Positions 1 through 13,884 of a stretch of DNA of 64,000 bases are shown in pieces. Under the pieces are notes generated by a model that was not told the DNA's origin, did not search any database, and saw only the letters and a list, made by a program, of their open reading frames with translations. The first letter of the stretch is position 1. Each line of letters opens with the position of its first letter. The DNA lies in assembly GCA_963513935.1 (NCBI GenBank), contig OY740765.1, positions 148,825,830 through 148,889,829 on the forward strand, in the 5' to 3' direction. Position numbers and translations under genes: made by a program. The DNA comes from Aphrophora alni. Its lineage: Eukaryota; Arthropoda; Insecta; Hemiptera; Aphrophoridae.

Positions 1-860
1 ATGAACTATTTACTTATATTTCGTTATAATTTCCCAAAACCAGTATATTTAAGTAACTTTTAAATTAACTTTTACTTAACGGTTTCCCAATCCGAAATGT
101 ACAAACACAAGGTATTTTTTTTTTAAACATGAAACGCTATATTTGCTATGTACACTAGGTTTTAGTCGTGTCTGTTAAGGGGAATCGGTAGTTCTATCCC
201 TGCGCATGTTAAACTACCAAACTTTAGGTATATTTTTCTCTGAAACTATAAATGATAGCCATATATTTTTTTTACCTATTGTATTGTACCTTTTCTAAAA
301 TTTAGGGAAAGTTTTATGAAAATAAAATGTACATACTTTTTAATGTTTCTAATTTCAAACACCTAATTTTTAAACTTTTTTCCAATAAAAAAAGTTGTAT
401 CTATAGAAATACTAATTAAACAACAAAACTCCCTAGTTAAAATATGCACTATAGTGAGAGTAAATAATCTCCATAAAAAAACCAAGATTGGACTTCAGAA
501 AATCAACTTAAAGTCTAATAAAAGTTAAAATAACATTAGTACTAACTTTTAGGACATTCTGTTCTTCATACATGTCCTCTGGCTTCCTTTTTGCTAAATT
601 TCACTTTTCGTGAAATAAATTTGGATTTCTAGGGTTGCTTTCTCATCTTTCTTTATACGGATTTCGTCAAGATTACGCAATACTTTGACACTTTTGTTAC
701 AGGGTTTGATTCCTAAGATGTGAAGCATAAAACATTTTGTAATATTTTCTTTATTGAAGGAAGGTATAGGAATGTAAATTGCTTTTTAGAACTGTATACA
801 ATGTGAACTAATTTTCTTTACATAAAATTTAAAATAATTGTAAAATTTTTGTTTCGAAAA
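1..860. other. AT-rich non-coding DNA
   Basis: No open frame, RNA gene or recognisable repeat could be supported here. The stretch is AT-rich with short A and T runs and ends where a family A repeat copy begins. Confidence 0.6.
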
Positions 861-861
861 A

Positions 862-1105
862 CATCTCGGTCATCATCGTTTTATAAAAAAAAATGAAGAA
901 AAGAACAAAGATTCCTAGCCCTCGAATGCTCCAATAGCGTCAGGATCGGGAAAGAACAATAGTTGATCATGAGAGATCTGATAGGGTGTGGAGAGAGGGA
1001 TTCAAGTCAAGACTACGTGAAAAAAAATTATATATAGATCCAGCTAGGTTTCCTCTGATTTGTCACGCCCATATTCACTATAGTAAGCCCCAGGGTTTAC
1101 ATAAA
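862..1105 (-). repeat. Dispersed repeat family A, reverse copy
   Basis: Read on the minus strand this follows the same order of short blocks as the copies at 13885-14105, 34325-34565 and 53825-54030: an AGCTGGATC block, a GACTTGA-like block, a stretch around CTCTTGACCAAC, a GACGCTATT block, CGAGGGCTAGG, then TTTTATAA and GATGATGA. Copies are roughly 200-250 bp and clearly diverged, so this is an old dispersed non-coding repeat, possibly a SINE or non-autonomous DNA element. No terminal repeats or target duplication could be defined, so the class is left open. Confidence 0.65.
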
Positions 1106-1109
1106 ACAA

Positions 1110-4100
1110 TTTTACCAACTTAATAGTAATCTGTAGTATTAAAGAACGTTTGCTTTATTACAGCTCCTGTTTTAGTAATTTGTTTTTATTTTACTTTCCA
1201 TCATACTTTTCAATATATCTTAAGTATAGCCACAGTTTTAGCCCTCATCCTCCCAAAATCTTCCTTTTCTTACTTTGCGTAATTCCATAATAAAATATAT
1301 TCTAACAAATAAACTCAACATTGCTCGATCGTCATGAGTTCGGTCGTATCAAAACCTCAAAAAGAATTCAATAGTTCCATATAAAACAGTGTGTTCACGG
1401 AGTTACGCAATATTGTGACGCGTAAATGCCCAAGATAATGGTTGGTAATTACGCTTATTTTGAAGCTTGCAAGACCGTCGATTTGTAATAGGAAACATGG
1501 AAGGTCACTTTCTACTTACTTAACGACGAGGAATCCCGGTGATTGTGAACAGATAAGACATAAGCGTTACTTAGTTTCCTTGAGGCGATATCAGAAAAAT
1601 AAGGCGACCGCATTGTTCTATATTGGTGCCCATGCTCTTTCAATTTAACATTCAAAAGAGAGGGAGTCTTGTCATCGATATTAATTTAATTGTATTTTAT
1701 AGTTTATACTAGACGTATCAGCATCTCTTTCGTACGTCTAGAAACTTGGACGTGCGAATAAATTTTGACCTTATCTCCAGATTTTTAATGACAATTTGAA
1801 TAGTTGGAATATTCTCTAAGTGTGTGTCAGAAAATCTGTCTTTTCGGGACTCATAGTTGTTTAAATTGAAATGGTTTTTAGTTCTGGATAGGAAAAAAGA
1901 AAAAAATCAAAACAAACGAAAATATAGAATAAAATCAAAGGTGGTGTCTCCAACGTGAACTTTGACATCTATCACCAGTGTACTTCCTTGATACTTGGTA
2001 TGCACTGTACTCGAGATTCCACCTAATAATGACTGTCTTAGGGTGAAACCCGTTGTATAGCAAATTATACCTAGGTTTTATATTAGGCCTACGCAATATT
2101 TGAATTCATTAAGAAAAGTCTTTACGAATATTGAATCGTGAATTTATCATACTACTGATAATATATTCTCAAAAGATAAATTATCACTCTGTTCAATAAC
2201 TTATCGTTTGATTTTAGCCTTCTAAATTGACATCTTAATAAACGGCCCTCCATAAACAAAATGTTCCAGTAAACCCTTTAAAATTGGTAAATATGTATGT
2301 AATAAAATTTTTGTACACATCGAATATTTATAACGTAAATTGATATGTAATTTTTTTGTATTTACTCTGGAATATTTAGAGAGTTAACGGAATAATAAGA
2401 CTTTACACCCCAACAGAAAGGGTGGAATGAGAGTTTGGGGATGGATCATTTAGTTGTCTTAAAGAGTGTCGGAAAAAAATAACTGTTTTTCTAACGATTG
2501 TTGACTTTATAGAATGTTCAAACCTAGACCTAAAACTTAGCATTTAATGGAAATTTTATAGGAATATATTGGCAATGAAATTATTAATTCCAGCCAATCT
2601 AGTTAGATATTTGTAATTTTTTTTTTTTTTTTATGAAATCGGTATCCTAGGCCCTCAAAAAGAAAAGAAACTGATGTTCATAAAATTCAGCTGTGTCAAT
2701 TCAATGTATCTATTTTAGATCAATTGTACTCTTTAAAATTTTGTTATAAGAAGGCTAGTTGTGATTTTAGGGCTGAATAGTCTATAATTTTAACATCTTT
2801 TAAAATCGACCATCTCGTAAACCATTGCCTACTATAAAAAAAAGTGCCACGATTAAAAAGCCAGCTTAAAATTACATTTTATATGAGACGGGTAATAAAA
2901 AATATTGTTTTAAATTTGAATATTTTGTATCATATATTGAGCTTACAAAATTTGACTGTATAGTTCAAATATTGTTTTTCTTTTCTTATTTGTTTAAAAT
3001 TTATTTAATCCATTCCAGAATTTTTGAACATCCTATAACAAGTGAGTAAGTAATCAATGACTAAACAAAATTAATGACTGATAGCGAAAAAAATGAGTAT
3101 ATTCAAGCAAAAAAATAAGGTCAACCATAGCCAATAAATAAACAACACAAGAGAAACGGCAAACAAGACCGACTTTTCATTACAAAAGGAAGTCACTAAA
3201 CAAAGCGCAAGAAGAGGATATGAGTATGGCAGAAACGCAAATCTTTATAACAGTAAATACCTTTCCACCGTCATGTGGTCAAATTTCAATATGAAAGATG
3301 TCTGTCTCTATCAGCATCCAGCAGGCAATCGGTTAACAATTGAGACAATTGTGGGAAAAATCAAGAGTGATTCAAAGAAAGGAATTCATACATTTAGGAA
3401 GATCACTACCGCTATTATTAATAAAACCATTTTTATTTAAATTAATTGCTTATTTCCCTAATTTGTAATATTATTTTCTCGTTATTTTACTGTGAATTTG
3501 ATAAGTAATCTTCATATTTAATCAACATATAAGTGGTATGGAGAGATTTATTTTTGGGGTCAATAAATCGATGTCAAGCTTTCGTTTACGTTATCAGGCT
3601 CCAAAGGCGATGAAAACCAAGAGATTTTTCGCTTTTAAACAACAAAGGAAAAAAAGATTTTCAGGTCCCCCTAAGCCAAAAACGAGGTTTTTAAATGTCT
3701 AATATGTTGTTTGTACGGGCTTTACGACCAAAATAGTAGCTGATTTTGATCAGATATCTGAAGGAATATCTCGAGATTTGCTTGTGGTTACCTCTAAAAT
3801 CGTGGATTTGCTTTCATAAGACAAAAAACCAATATTTTTGATTCAATCAAATAATACAAATTCAAGAATAATACATATTACTCCACGAAATGGTTTTTTT
3901 CGAGTTTAGTCGCTAAAAAAGTATTATAAACCACCCATCAAGCTGTTATTAACCATATTATTTTTTTAAATAATTATGAAATATGAAGATAAATTACATA
4001 TATATTACCATCCAAATTAGCAAGTAAAATAATAGTATAATATTGGAATAATTTCATTAAAAGACTATTATGAACCTTATTTAACTTTAAATCTAATGTA

Positions 4101-4610
4101 TGGCAAAAGTGAAACATTATTTAAATATTTAATTGAATATGTATAAATTTACTATAAATTTTGGTCGAAAGAACATTTTGGCGACAAATAATTTTGTTTG
4201 GTTTGTATTTTGTTTTGTGAATGGGTATGTGAGTAAGGTTAACGGGAGTAATCCAAAACAAATATTTTAACAACGATTTTTGTTCATTTCTTTTTTTATA
4301 TATAGTGGGAAAACAACAAAATGTTAAATTGTTTATTTAGCTCGGTGAAGTTGCTAATCCGAGAGGTGGGTGGGAGGAACGAGACCGTCACAGGTGTGCC
4401 AATTTAAATTAATCTGTGCATGTCCTCGACTCGTGTATTCTGAGGTTTATAGTCTTTAAGCATATAAAAGAACTTTTTGTTTTGAATACTTACATGTTGT
4501 CTAGATTTCGGCACTTTTGCCTGCAAAAGTTTGTTATATTTGAATACAACCTACATTTTAAAAAATATGGGACAATATTTGGTGTACAATAATCGTAAAA
4601 ATGTTCATAT
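1110..4610. other. Non-coding AT-rich DNA, no gene seen
   Basis: The only notable open frame (1442-1648, 68 codons) has no recognisable motif and is the length expected by chance. A T14 run lies near 2618-2631. No tandem array or relic protein similarity was recognised. Confidence 0.55.
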
Positions 4611-4619
4611 TACTAATTT

Positions 4620-5660
<1,041 letters not shown>

Positions 5661-8424
5661 CTTTGCATACAATTTCCCAATTGTTTTAAATTTATGTAGA
5701 TAAACTAATTTAGTACTTTCAAATAAATTATCGTCCTTGTACTTTTGTTCAATATTGTGGCCGTTTTAATAACAATAATAAATGTAGAGATTTTAAATTA
5801 TATTTACATGATTATTCCGTCAAAAAATAAAATGCTTCTGTTTAGTTGCTCATAGAAAGGATAATTGTGGCAGTTAAACTTGTAATAAGACCAGAGTGTA
5901 CTTGAAGAGGTCACTTCGCCTCCCCTCGCGATTTGTCTTCAAGTAACCGGAAACCGTGATAATAACGCCCACAACTCTTGTCAAGCTGTCTTTGTCATTA
6001 CCTAAAGCTCTCTGTTACTGTTAATGACTATTCTTAACGGGATTCTTACAATGCAAAGCATTGAAAAACAGTGTTTTGGCTGTCATACGATTTAATGAGG
6101 TAAACTTTGATGAAGAAAATTATAAAATATTCACAACTGGAAGTTTAGTTTATTGTACATTTTCACTATGTACAGGGTGTTTTGTTGTTCAGTGTACCGA
6201 AATAAAGAAAAAAAATGTTCACATTTCTTAACATATAAACACGAATCTTAACATGCTTCATTTTTTGTTTGTCGTTGTATTTTACTTTCTTACATGTAAG
6301 TAGTACTGTAGAGAAAGTATCGATGGGAGGATTTTGACTTTTTCGTGGATAGTTATATTTTAAGGTTCATTGGGTTGAAAAAGGTGGTTTTTGGAATGAT
6401 GTCCATCACATGTGTAGTGTTGTATATCTCAAACTAGTGGGCAGATTTTAATCAAATTAGATGTTGGCAAATTATGTTAATATTTTTTCCTCACGTTTTC
6501 GATAATTAAATATGTATGACAAGCTGCCATAAGAACAAAGTTCAATATTTTGAGTTTCTCAAAATCGTCTTAACGATTTTGATCGTTAGGTATTGGTCGG
6601 CATCAACAAAAAGTACCGATTAGTAAGTTATCGATTGTGCTAATTATCGATGAAATAGAACGCTTGTGCTATTGTAAAATAATAATAATTTATCAAAATC
6701 CGCTCTACTTATTTCAGTAAAATTTTAATGAAATGCTTAAAATTAATGATCCAACCCAAAATATTCGAAAGTGCCGTTCAGAAATTTATTTTCCCTTTGT
6801 TATTTAAGGGCAAAAACCTCTCTATCCTCAATCACCTTTTAAAAAAAAAGAAGAAAAGAACATAAAGTAACCCAAGAATACATGAAAAAGATGTAAATCC
6901 AACTGGGTTTTTCGAAATTATCCGGCCTTTACATAATGTGTCATGAGGTCTTGAGAGCTTTTCTCTTATAAAATGTGTTTCTTAACAGAGCGACACATTT
7001 GATCAAAGCGTAGACAACAAACAGAACCGTGTTTCCCCTTCACCATTCCAACAGACTTCAGTACATAGAGGTCACAGCTCAGGCTACATCTCAGCAGTGT
7101 AACATCGCAGGTCACTTGTCAAGGAGGCGTTCCTAAGGGCACGTATAACTTTGAAACCTCTGTAGAAATTTAAAAATTCTTTTTAATATAGGAAAAATTC
7201 AAGAGATGGGTAAGCTAAAGACTATAACCAAACATTACAAGATAATATTTGTAGATTCAGCTAAGTCCCTCGGAATTGCAACGTCAGGAGTAATAAAATT
7301 GGTAACGATTTGAACATCGTGTAAAAGTTGATTTCAACCAAATAAGATTTAAAAGTTCAGAGCGAAGCAATCCTAAGCTCTATTTAAATGTATAAAAATC
7401 TTTCGATAAATTTATAAAATATATTTGTAATTTAAAGAACGTCTAAAGGGGGGGTTCTACCATGCCAAATTATATACCGTAAGTTGGAGGAAAATTAGTA
7501 ACAAAACGAAATTCATTGAATTTTTTGTCACGTATAACTTCCAAACATTGATGAGATGCTGGTGAATATTGTTTTTATTTTTATAGATGAAAAAATTAAT
7601 GCAAAGTTTTTGTACCGTTTAAATATATTTACGTTTTGTTGATTGTATGTTGTCACTGTGCACAAGGTGACTAATTATAGGGTGTGGAATAATTCAGGAG
7701 TTTCTAGGCAATACAATTTACAAAAGTTCCAGAAACACGTGTTATAAAATGCTTCATTATATGAAGTATATGGTAAACTCAATAAATATTTTGATGTCCT
7801 GTTTTTTACTAAGTTTCACGTTTAATGGCCTCAGGAAACGGACAAAGTGATTTTAGTCATGGCGTCCGTTCTTCGTTGTCGTCGTCGTCGTTCGTTGTAC
7901 GTAACACGATAACGAAACAAATTAAAATAGGAACGTGAAATTTGAACTATAGGGGATTATGGTGTAATCAGTAAATCAAATCAATATTGTAATTCAGAAA
8001 AGTAGATTTGATATTGTCTAAATGGCGGCCATTTTAAAGAGTATTTCGTTCATACCTCATGCGTTATTCAACTTAAATTATGAAAAACATTTCAGATTTT
8101 AATTCAGCATGTAATCGAACCAACCTAATCTCTCCGCGAAAAATAGCAAAATTATCGTGAAAAATGTAATTTGGAATCCTCACCTCCCAAGTAAATGTGA
8201 CATTGACATACTCGCGAGATTCTACAGAGTCGAGTAATCGATACGAGAGTAGTGAGCGGAGGTTACTTCAGCGTGAAGACGTGGTAGTGCTAATATACTG
8301 AAACTAGCGAAGCGAGAGGAGACTTTTTAATATATACACATGTAGACGACGTCAAGGAACTAGTGATATACAAGAATTACGAGGTTCAGAAAACCTGTGT
8401 AACATCTGTTTGAACTTATATTGC
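5661..8424. other. Non-coding DNA with fragments of dispersed repeats
   Basis: No gene could be supported. At 6172 a TACAGGGTGTTTTG motif resembles the ends of the foldback elements at 12647 and 54638, but no matching second end was found. Weak family A-like blocks (CAACTGGGTTTTTCG near 6900 and ATTCAGCTAAGTCCCTCGG near 7255) suggest decayed copies. A short GTC trinucleotide run lies at about 7876-7891. The stretch 8180-8420 is less AT-rich but no exon could be demonstrated. Confidence 0.5.
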
Positions 8425-8427
8425 TGA

Positions 8428-8470
8428 GTAAGTACCATGATGGTGCACTTAAACTTGTCTATTTATCGGT
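8428..8470 (-). repeat. Dispersed repeat family B, terminal fragment
   Basis: GAGTAAGTACCATGATGGTG followed by an AAACTTG block matches the end shared by copies at 12388, 20560, 43437, 45421, 53148 and 55965. Orientation is given relative to the longer copies at 43437 and 55965, whose start reads GCGCCATCATGG. Only the terminal block is recognisable. Confidence 0.6.
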
Positions 8471-8696
8471 CTGGTTTTTTAAAATCAATTTATAGCTTTG
8501 GCTGTGGGTAATATTGGTTCCAAATTTGATAAATACATATTGCATGGAAGCTTTTACGAATTTAGAAAAAATTGAAGATTTATTTTTATACATTTTAAAA
8601 ATGGTGATTGTTTAAAATTTTTACTGTTAAATGTCTTGAAATATGTAACCCAGTGGTGGATTCAAGGTCACGATGTTATTAGATTTATGAAGACAT

Positions 8697-9935
8697 AAAG
8701 AATAAATTGCTTTAGTGAGGAGAAAATAACCAGAAAAATACTGAGTGAAGTGCTTCACAACATAAGAAGAAAGGACAGACGTTTGGATGGGTGGATTACG
8801 TTACTACAAGTCTTAGGCCTCGACAATTAAAGGATGGAGGTGAGACGGAGAAGACTGGAGGGTTATTATAGTCCTCCTGGTCAAGGTCCACCAAGGGCTG
8901 CCGAGTCAGGGAAGAAGAAGAGATATCTTAATAAAGTAGTTTGGTGTGGGAGAGTCAGAAGAAAAGTGAGGGTAGTGCTTCACCACACGAGAAGAAAGGA
9001 CAGATGTTTAAATGCAAGCTATAAGTCTCCGATAATTAAAGGATGGAGGTGAGACGGAGAAGACTCGAGGGTTATTATAGTCCTCCTGGTCAAGGTCCAC
9101 CAAGGGCTGCCGAGTCAGGGAAGAAAAAGAGATATCTTAATAAAGTAGTTTGGTGTGGGAGAGTCAGAAGAAAAGTGAGGGTAGTGCTTCACCATACGAG
9201 AAGAAAGGACAGATGTTTAAATGCAAGCTATAGGTCTCCGATAATTAAAGGACGGAGGTGAGACAGATAAGACTGGAGGGTTGTTATAGTCCTCTTGGTC
9301 AAGGTCAACCAAGGGCTGCTGAGTTAGGGAAGAAAAAGAGATATCTTAATAAAATGCTTTGGTGTGGGAGAGTCAGAAGAAAAGTGAGGGTAGTGCTTCA
9401 TCACACGAGAAGAAAGGACAGATGTGTGAATGCAAGCTATAAGTCTCCGATAATTAAAGGATGGAGGTGAGACGGAGAAGACTCGAGGGTTATTATAGTC
9501 CTCCTGGTCAAGGTCCACCAAGGGCTGCCGAGTCAGGGAAGAAAAAGAGATATCTTAATAAAGTAGTTTGGTGTGGGAGAGTCAGAAGAAAAGTGAGGGT
9601 AGTGCTTCACCATACGAGAAGAAAGGACAGATGTTTAAATGCAAGCTATAGGTCTCCGATAATTAAAGGACGGAGGTGAGACAGATAAGACTGGAGGGTT
9701 GTTATAGTCCTCTTGGTCAAGGTCAACCAAGGGCTGCTGAGTTAGGGAAGAAAAAGAGATATCTTAATAAAATGCTTTGGTGTGGGAGAGTCAGAAGATA
9801 AGTGAGGGTAGTGCTTCACCACACGAGAAGAAAAGACAGATGTTTGGATGCAAGCTATAGGACTCTGATAAATAAAAGATGAAGGTGAGACGGAGAAGAC
9901 TGGAGACTTATTGTGGAGGAAATCAAGGTCCCCCA
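8697..9935 (+). repeat. 209-bp satellite array, about six units
   Basis: Unit starts (GGATGGAGGTGAGACGGAG or close variants) fall at about 8832, 9041, 9250, 9459, 9668 and 9877, an exact 209-bp period. A decayed partial unit precedes (from about 8697) and a truncated one follows. Units 2 and 4 give identical 72-codon translations, and units 3 and 5 share the same variants (GACAGATAAG, CTTGGTCAAGGTCAACC, GAGTTAGGG). The most recent event was therefore duplication of a 418-bp dimer. Because 209 is not a multiple of three and each unit ends its frame with TGA, the repeated Arg/Lys-rich 72-codon frames are almost surely not proteins. Confidence 0.97.
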
Positions 9936-9939
9936 ATAA

Positions 9940-10450
9940 TTGTTAACTTTACCCATACTGTCAAAAGATAAAATATTTTAATCTTTAATAACAAAGATTA
10001 TATATATATGTTTATTGTAGGCTAAAGTTAATCAAGTTATCGATAAAACAATAAACACATAATTCAGTTATTAAACACATATTAACGACCGTTTTATTAC
10101 ATCATTTATTGTACTGTGTCAATTACGTGCTCCATCACTATCGTGTGATGAAAATTCATTTGAGATCTCGTTACTTATTTAAAAATCTTATCTTAGAGAA
10201 CTGGTTACTCTAAAATATATATTTTTTAAACGCTCACCTGCACGCACACACCATAACACATTAACAACATAAATGTATCATGAATGACCGCTGTAACCAA
10301 ATTCGTTATTCAATGTTTCCGAGTTTCAAAGCAACTAGTGATGGTCGGTGATTCAAAAATCTGTAAATCTTTTACAGCGATTGTGAAATCGAATTACACT
10401 TTGTTGCACTAAATTTGATAATCAGTAATCAATCTCATTGGCCAATATAC
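9940..10450. other. AT-rich spacer
   Basis: No feature is recognisable between the 209-bp array and the next dispersed repeat. Confidence 0.5.
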
Positions 10451-10454
10451 GCCC

Positions 10455-10680
10455 ACGTACCAAATTTGATCTTTTCGTTTGGGCTGTTCATTACTGCACT
10501 GCAACAGACAGATGTCATACCCAAAACTTTTTTTTTCTGTTGTTATCTCGAAATGGATATATCCGCGAGAAACTCAACATTGATTTTTTTAACCCATCAG
10601 ATAACTTTCTCTATACTATGTATAATGTGGAAAAATTAAAAACCAAAATACGTTCTGTTAGAAGTTTTCCAATATAACAG
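10455..10680 (+). repeat. Dispersed repeat family C copy
   Basis: The blocks CCAAATTTGAT, ACAGACAGATG, AATGGATATATCCGCGAGAA, TTGATTTTTTTAACCCATCA and TATACTATGTATAATG match, in the same order, the copies at 15390-15600, 41985-42060, 42400-42500, 60200-60420 and 63420-63620. The two overlapping 74- and 79-codon frames here lie wholly within this repeat and are not genes. Confidence 0.7.
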
Positions 10681-11062
10681 TTCCTCACAGTCCAGATTTG
10701 ATTAGATTATTTGTCCAGATTATTAGATAACAATTATTATGGTAAATACATACACGTGATGGCCGGTGATTCTCTCACGGTGATTGTAAAATCGCGGTTA
10801 CTCTTGTTGGTGACGATCAAGATAAAAATGAGGAACAGCGTTTTGTATTTTGATATTGTTAATTAATATTATGATAGTGATTATCAACGATTCGTTTCGT
10901 TTTCTCACGAGTGTTTATATTTTAAGATCTTCTTAAATGGAGACTTTATACTTTGATCAAATACTTTGTTGTTCTTCTTCCAATGGTATCGCGTTCTCGG
11001 AGAAAGACCTTCGTCCTCTTCGGTCTGTATTGTTTGTTTTCCCAACTCCGTCTCAGTATTCC

Positions 11063-11089
11063 CTCTCTCTCTCTCTCTCTCTCTCTCTC
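11063..11089 (+). repeat. (CT)n microsatellite, about 13 units
   Basis: A short pure CT run bounded by CCC on both sides. Confidence 0.95.
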
Positions 11090-11107
11090 CCCCATACTTT
11101 ATGATAT

Positions 11108-12200
11108 TTTCGTCATACTGTTTAAAAATCAGCTGTTTTCAATGCATGCATTGAGATGCTAAAGTTATTCTTTTTAGCCCTAGGACCTAAACACATCAGC
11201 TGAGGTCGAGGTCATCAGCTATTACTTCATCAGTTAATCAGTTAGGGTCATCAGTTAATTACTTCGCTTATACAAATTAATTAACGATTGTAAAGAATCT
11301 ATAAAAAACAACCGATACTCTCGATTGTAAATAACCGTTAATACAGCTGTTACCATCGATTTGAAGGTAAATAGGTTATAACATTTTAGTTTTTGTGAAT
11401 TTGTTTTCTTATATTTTTGCAGTATAACGAAAAATATAGTTCATCACTTGAACCAAAAGAAACTTTTCGATCCTCACTCATTTTCCATACGACAGCTGTT
11501 TTCAATACATGCATTGAGATGCTAAACTTGTTCTTTTTAGTCCTAGGACTTAAAAACATCAGCTGAGGTCTAGGTCATCAGCTGTTACTTCGTTCATACG
11601 AATTAATTAACGATTGTAAAGCATCTATAAAAACAACCGATACTCTCGATTGTAAATAACCGTTAATACAGCTGTTACCATCGATTTGAAGGCAAATAGG
11701 TTATAACATTTTAGTTTTTGTGAATTTGTTTTCTTATATTTTTGCAGTATAACGAAAAATATAGTTCATCATTTGAACCAAAAGAAACTTTTCGATCCTC
11801 ACTCATTTTCCATACGACAGCTGTTTTCAATACATACATTGAGATGCTAAACTTGTTCTTTTTAGTCCTAGGACTTAAAAACATCAGCGAGGTCTAGGTC
11901 ATCAGCTGTTACTTCGTTCATACGAATTAATTAACGATTGTAAAGCATAAATAAAAACAACCGATACTCTCGATTGTAAATAACCGTTAATACAGCTGTT
12001 ACCATCGATTTGAAGGTAAATAGGTTATAACATTTTAGTTTTTTGTGAAATTGTTTTCTTATATTTTTGCAGTATAACGAAAAATATAGTTCATCACTTG
12101 AACCAAAAGAAACTTTTCGATCCTCACTCATTTAAAATTGAGCTTGTTTTGAAAAGCTTCACTCTTGGTCCTAGTGACGAAATATACTATTTCCATCCAT
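11108..12200 (+). repeat. Family I element made of three ~325-bp tandem units
   Basis: CAGCTGTTTTCAAT marks unit starts at about 11130, 11493 and 11818; spacings are 363 and 325 bp. Each unit carries, in order, GCATTGAGATGCTAAA, a TAGTCCTAGGACTTAAA block, an E-box-like CAGCTG, AATTAATTAACGATTGTAAA, CGATACTCTCGATTG and TTTTTGCAGTATAACG. The third unit runs into a distinct tail ending near ACTCTTGGTCCTAGTGACG. A reverse copy with two units and the same head and tail lies at 31840-32550, so head, repeated core and tail move together as one mobile unit. The first unit has an extra CATCAGTTAATCAGTTAGGG stretch. Confidence 0.9.
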
Positions 12201-12387
12201 ATTGTACGCAGATATCTTGTGCTTCTTTTTATAAAATATTTTACGTCCATTACTCTTCGTGAGAATCATTCTACTAACAAATCTGGACAATTTATTTTAT
12301 ACTCTTTGTAAGCCGTCAATTAAGGAGTCCAGACTTGTAACTTAGAAAAGGGAAAATGTCATTACGTAACAAATTTTATATTTTGTG

Positions 12388-12435
12388 GCTATGTAAGTAC
12401 CACTATGGTACCCATCAACTTGTTTTTGGTTACGT
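12388..12435 (-). repeat. Dispersed repeat family B, terminal fragment
   Basis: TGTAAGTACCACTATGGTAC followed by CATCAACTTG matches the family B end. Nothing beyond this block aligns. Confidence 0.6.
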
Positions 12436-12646
12436 GGATTGTTTGTGAGAAAGTTAGTGCAATGTTTTCTCATCTGATAATATTTAAGTTACCCGAGAAT
12501 TGATTTCGAATTAAGACATTCGTTTCTTCTGCAAATAATATGTAAATGCTTAACACATGTCGGAAAAGATTTGTTAAATAATCAGGTGTCAGTTAATTCG
12601 ACTAGTTGTCCTCAACGTAAAAAATAGTTTTCCTCTTCCTATATAC

Positions 12647-13552
12647 AGGGTGTCCCGGAACTCTCTGGAACATTTCATAAAAAAATATTCCATAGGTCGA
12701 GACAAACATATTTCACAATATAAACATTGGTCTCCGGTGACTAGTTTTCCGTCTGTCGGTCTGTATGTGTTTTTTACAAAGGATTTTATAACTCAAGATT
12801 TATTTAAGATAGAAACGTAAAATTTGGTATAAATATGAACCTTAATAGGTAGAATAAGTGTATAAATTTCGTTTCTGGAACTAAATACATTTCAAAATGG
12901 CGGCCGTTTAAATGTTTTAGTCTCAAATTCCACAAAAACTGTTAGGTGTAAAACATTATTAATATAGGTAAAAGATGCACAATTAAAAGACAAATCGAAT
13001 GACACCTTATTTATTAAAATCGAATAATAAACAACCAAGTTGTGACAATTCTTGCAAATCAATGTAATTTCCATACGATGAAAACAATGTTTGAGGTATT
13101 GTTTTTATTTATTGTGGTAGTATGGAAATTACATTGATTTGCAAGAATTGTCACAACTTGGTTATTTATTATTCGATTTTAGTAAATAAGGTGTCATTCG
13201 ATTTGTCTTTAAATTGTACATCTTTTGCCTATCTTAATAATGATTTATACCTAACGGTTTTCGTAGAATTTGACACTAAAACATTTAAACGGCCGCCATT
13301 TTGAAATGAATTTAGTTCCAGCAACGAAATTTTATACACTTATTCTACCTATTAAGGTACATATTTATACCAAATTTTAAGTTTCTATCTTAAACAAATC
13401 CTGAGTTATAAAATCCTTTGTAAAAAACACATACAGACCGACAGACGGAAAACTAGTCACCGGAGACCCATGTTTATATTGTGAAATATGTTTGTCTCGA
13501 CCTAAGGGACATTTTTTTATGAAATGTTCCAGAGAGTTCCGGGACATCCTAT
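12647..13552. mobile_element. Near-perfect foldback (long inverted repeat) element
   Basis: The left arm begins ACAGGGTGTCCCGGAACTCT and the right arm ends AGAGTTCCGGGACATCCTAT. Arms of about 430 bp mirror each other base for base over most of their length, around a short loop at about 13078-13118. Both arms contain GGCGGCC next to CATTTCAAAATGG and a TTTTCCGTCTGTCGGTCTG block. The mirrored 60-codon frames at 12892-13074 and 13122-13304 are the same arm sequence read outward and are not genes. Ends of the CAGGGTGTC type recur at 54638. This fits a non-autonomous foldback DNA transposon; the superfamily is uncertain. Confidence 0.92.
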
Positions 13553-13764
13553 TTCCTTTGATATTTGCCTTTTGTTATGAACATCGATGGAAGAGCTAGT
13601 TACAATTAGCAAGTGGTTGGATGATGTCAGCTTCGTCTGAAAGCAATTCGTTTTGAAGGTGTATCGTAACAATTACCATTTCATGTATCGGTGACGTAAT
13701 ATATAAATATCAATGAGTATTGCAATGCTGAGTTCCATCGACTATATACAAATGTGCAAAAATA

Positions 13765-13884
13765 TCGCACAAACTTTCTCAACAATCTCAAAAACTAAAC
13801 AAAATTAATCGTCACCAAAAATATCCGTTCGGTAGTTGTCAACCAAAAAGTAAAAAGGAACACCATATTTGACAAACTATCTAA
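13765..13884 (+). repeat. Dispersed repeat family D, partial copy
   Basis: GCACAAACTTTCTCA, an AATCGTCACCAAAAA block and GGTAGTTGTCAA match the start of copies at 18890, 59680 and 62930. The copy is cut short where a family A repeat begins. Confidence 0.6.

Noticed and set aside
8415..8450. Splice donor GAGTAAGT after a less AT-rich stretch
   Set aside because: The same sequence is the end of dispersed family B and recurs at 12388 and 45421, so it is not evidence of an exon.
8834..9679. Series of 72-codon Arg/Lys-rich proteins
   Set aside because: One per 209-bp satellite unit. Identity reflects recent duplication, and the frame is closed at each unit end.
12892..13304. Pair of similar 60-codon proteins on opposite strands
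   Set aside because: They are the two arms of the foldback element read outward.
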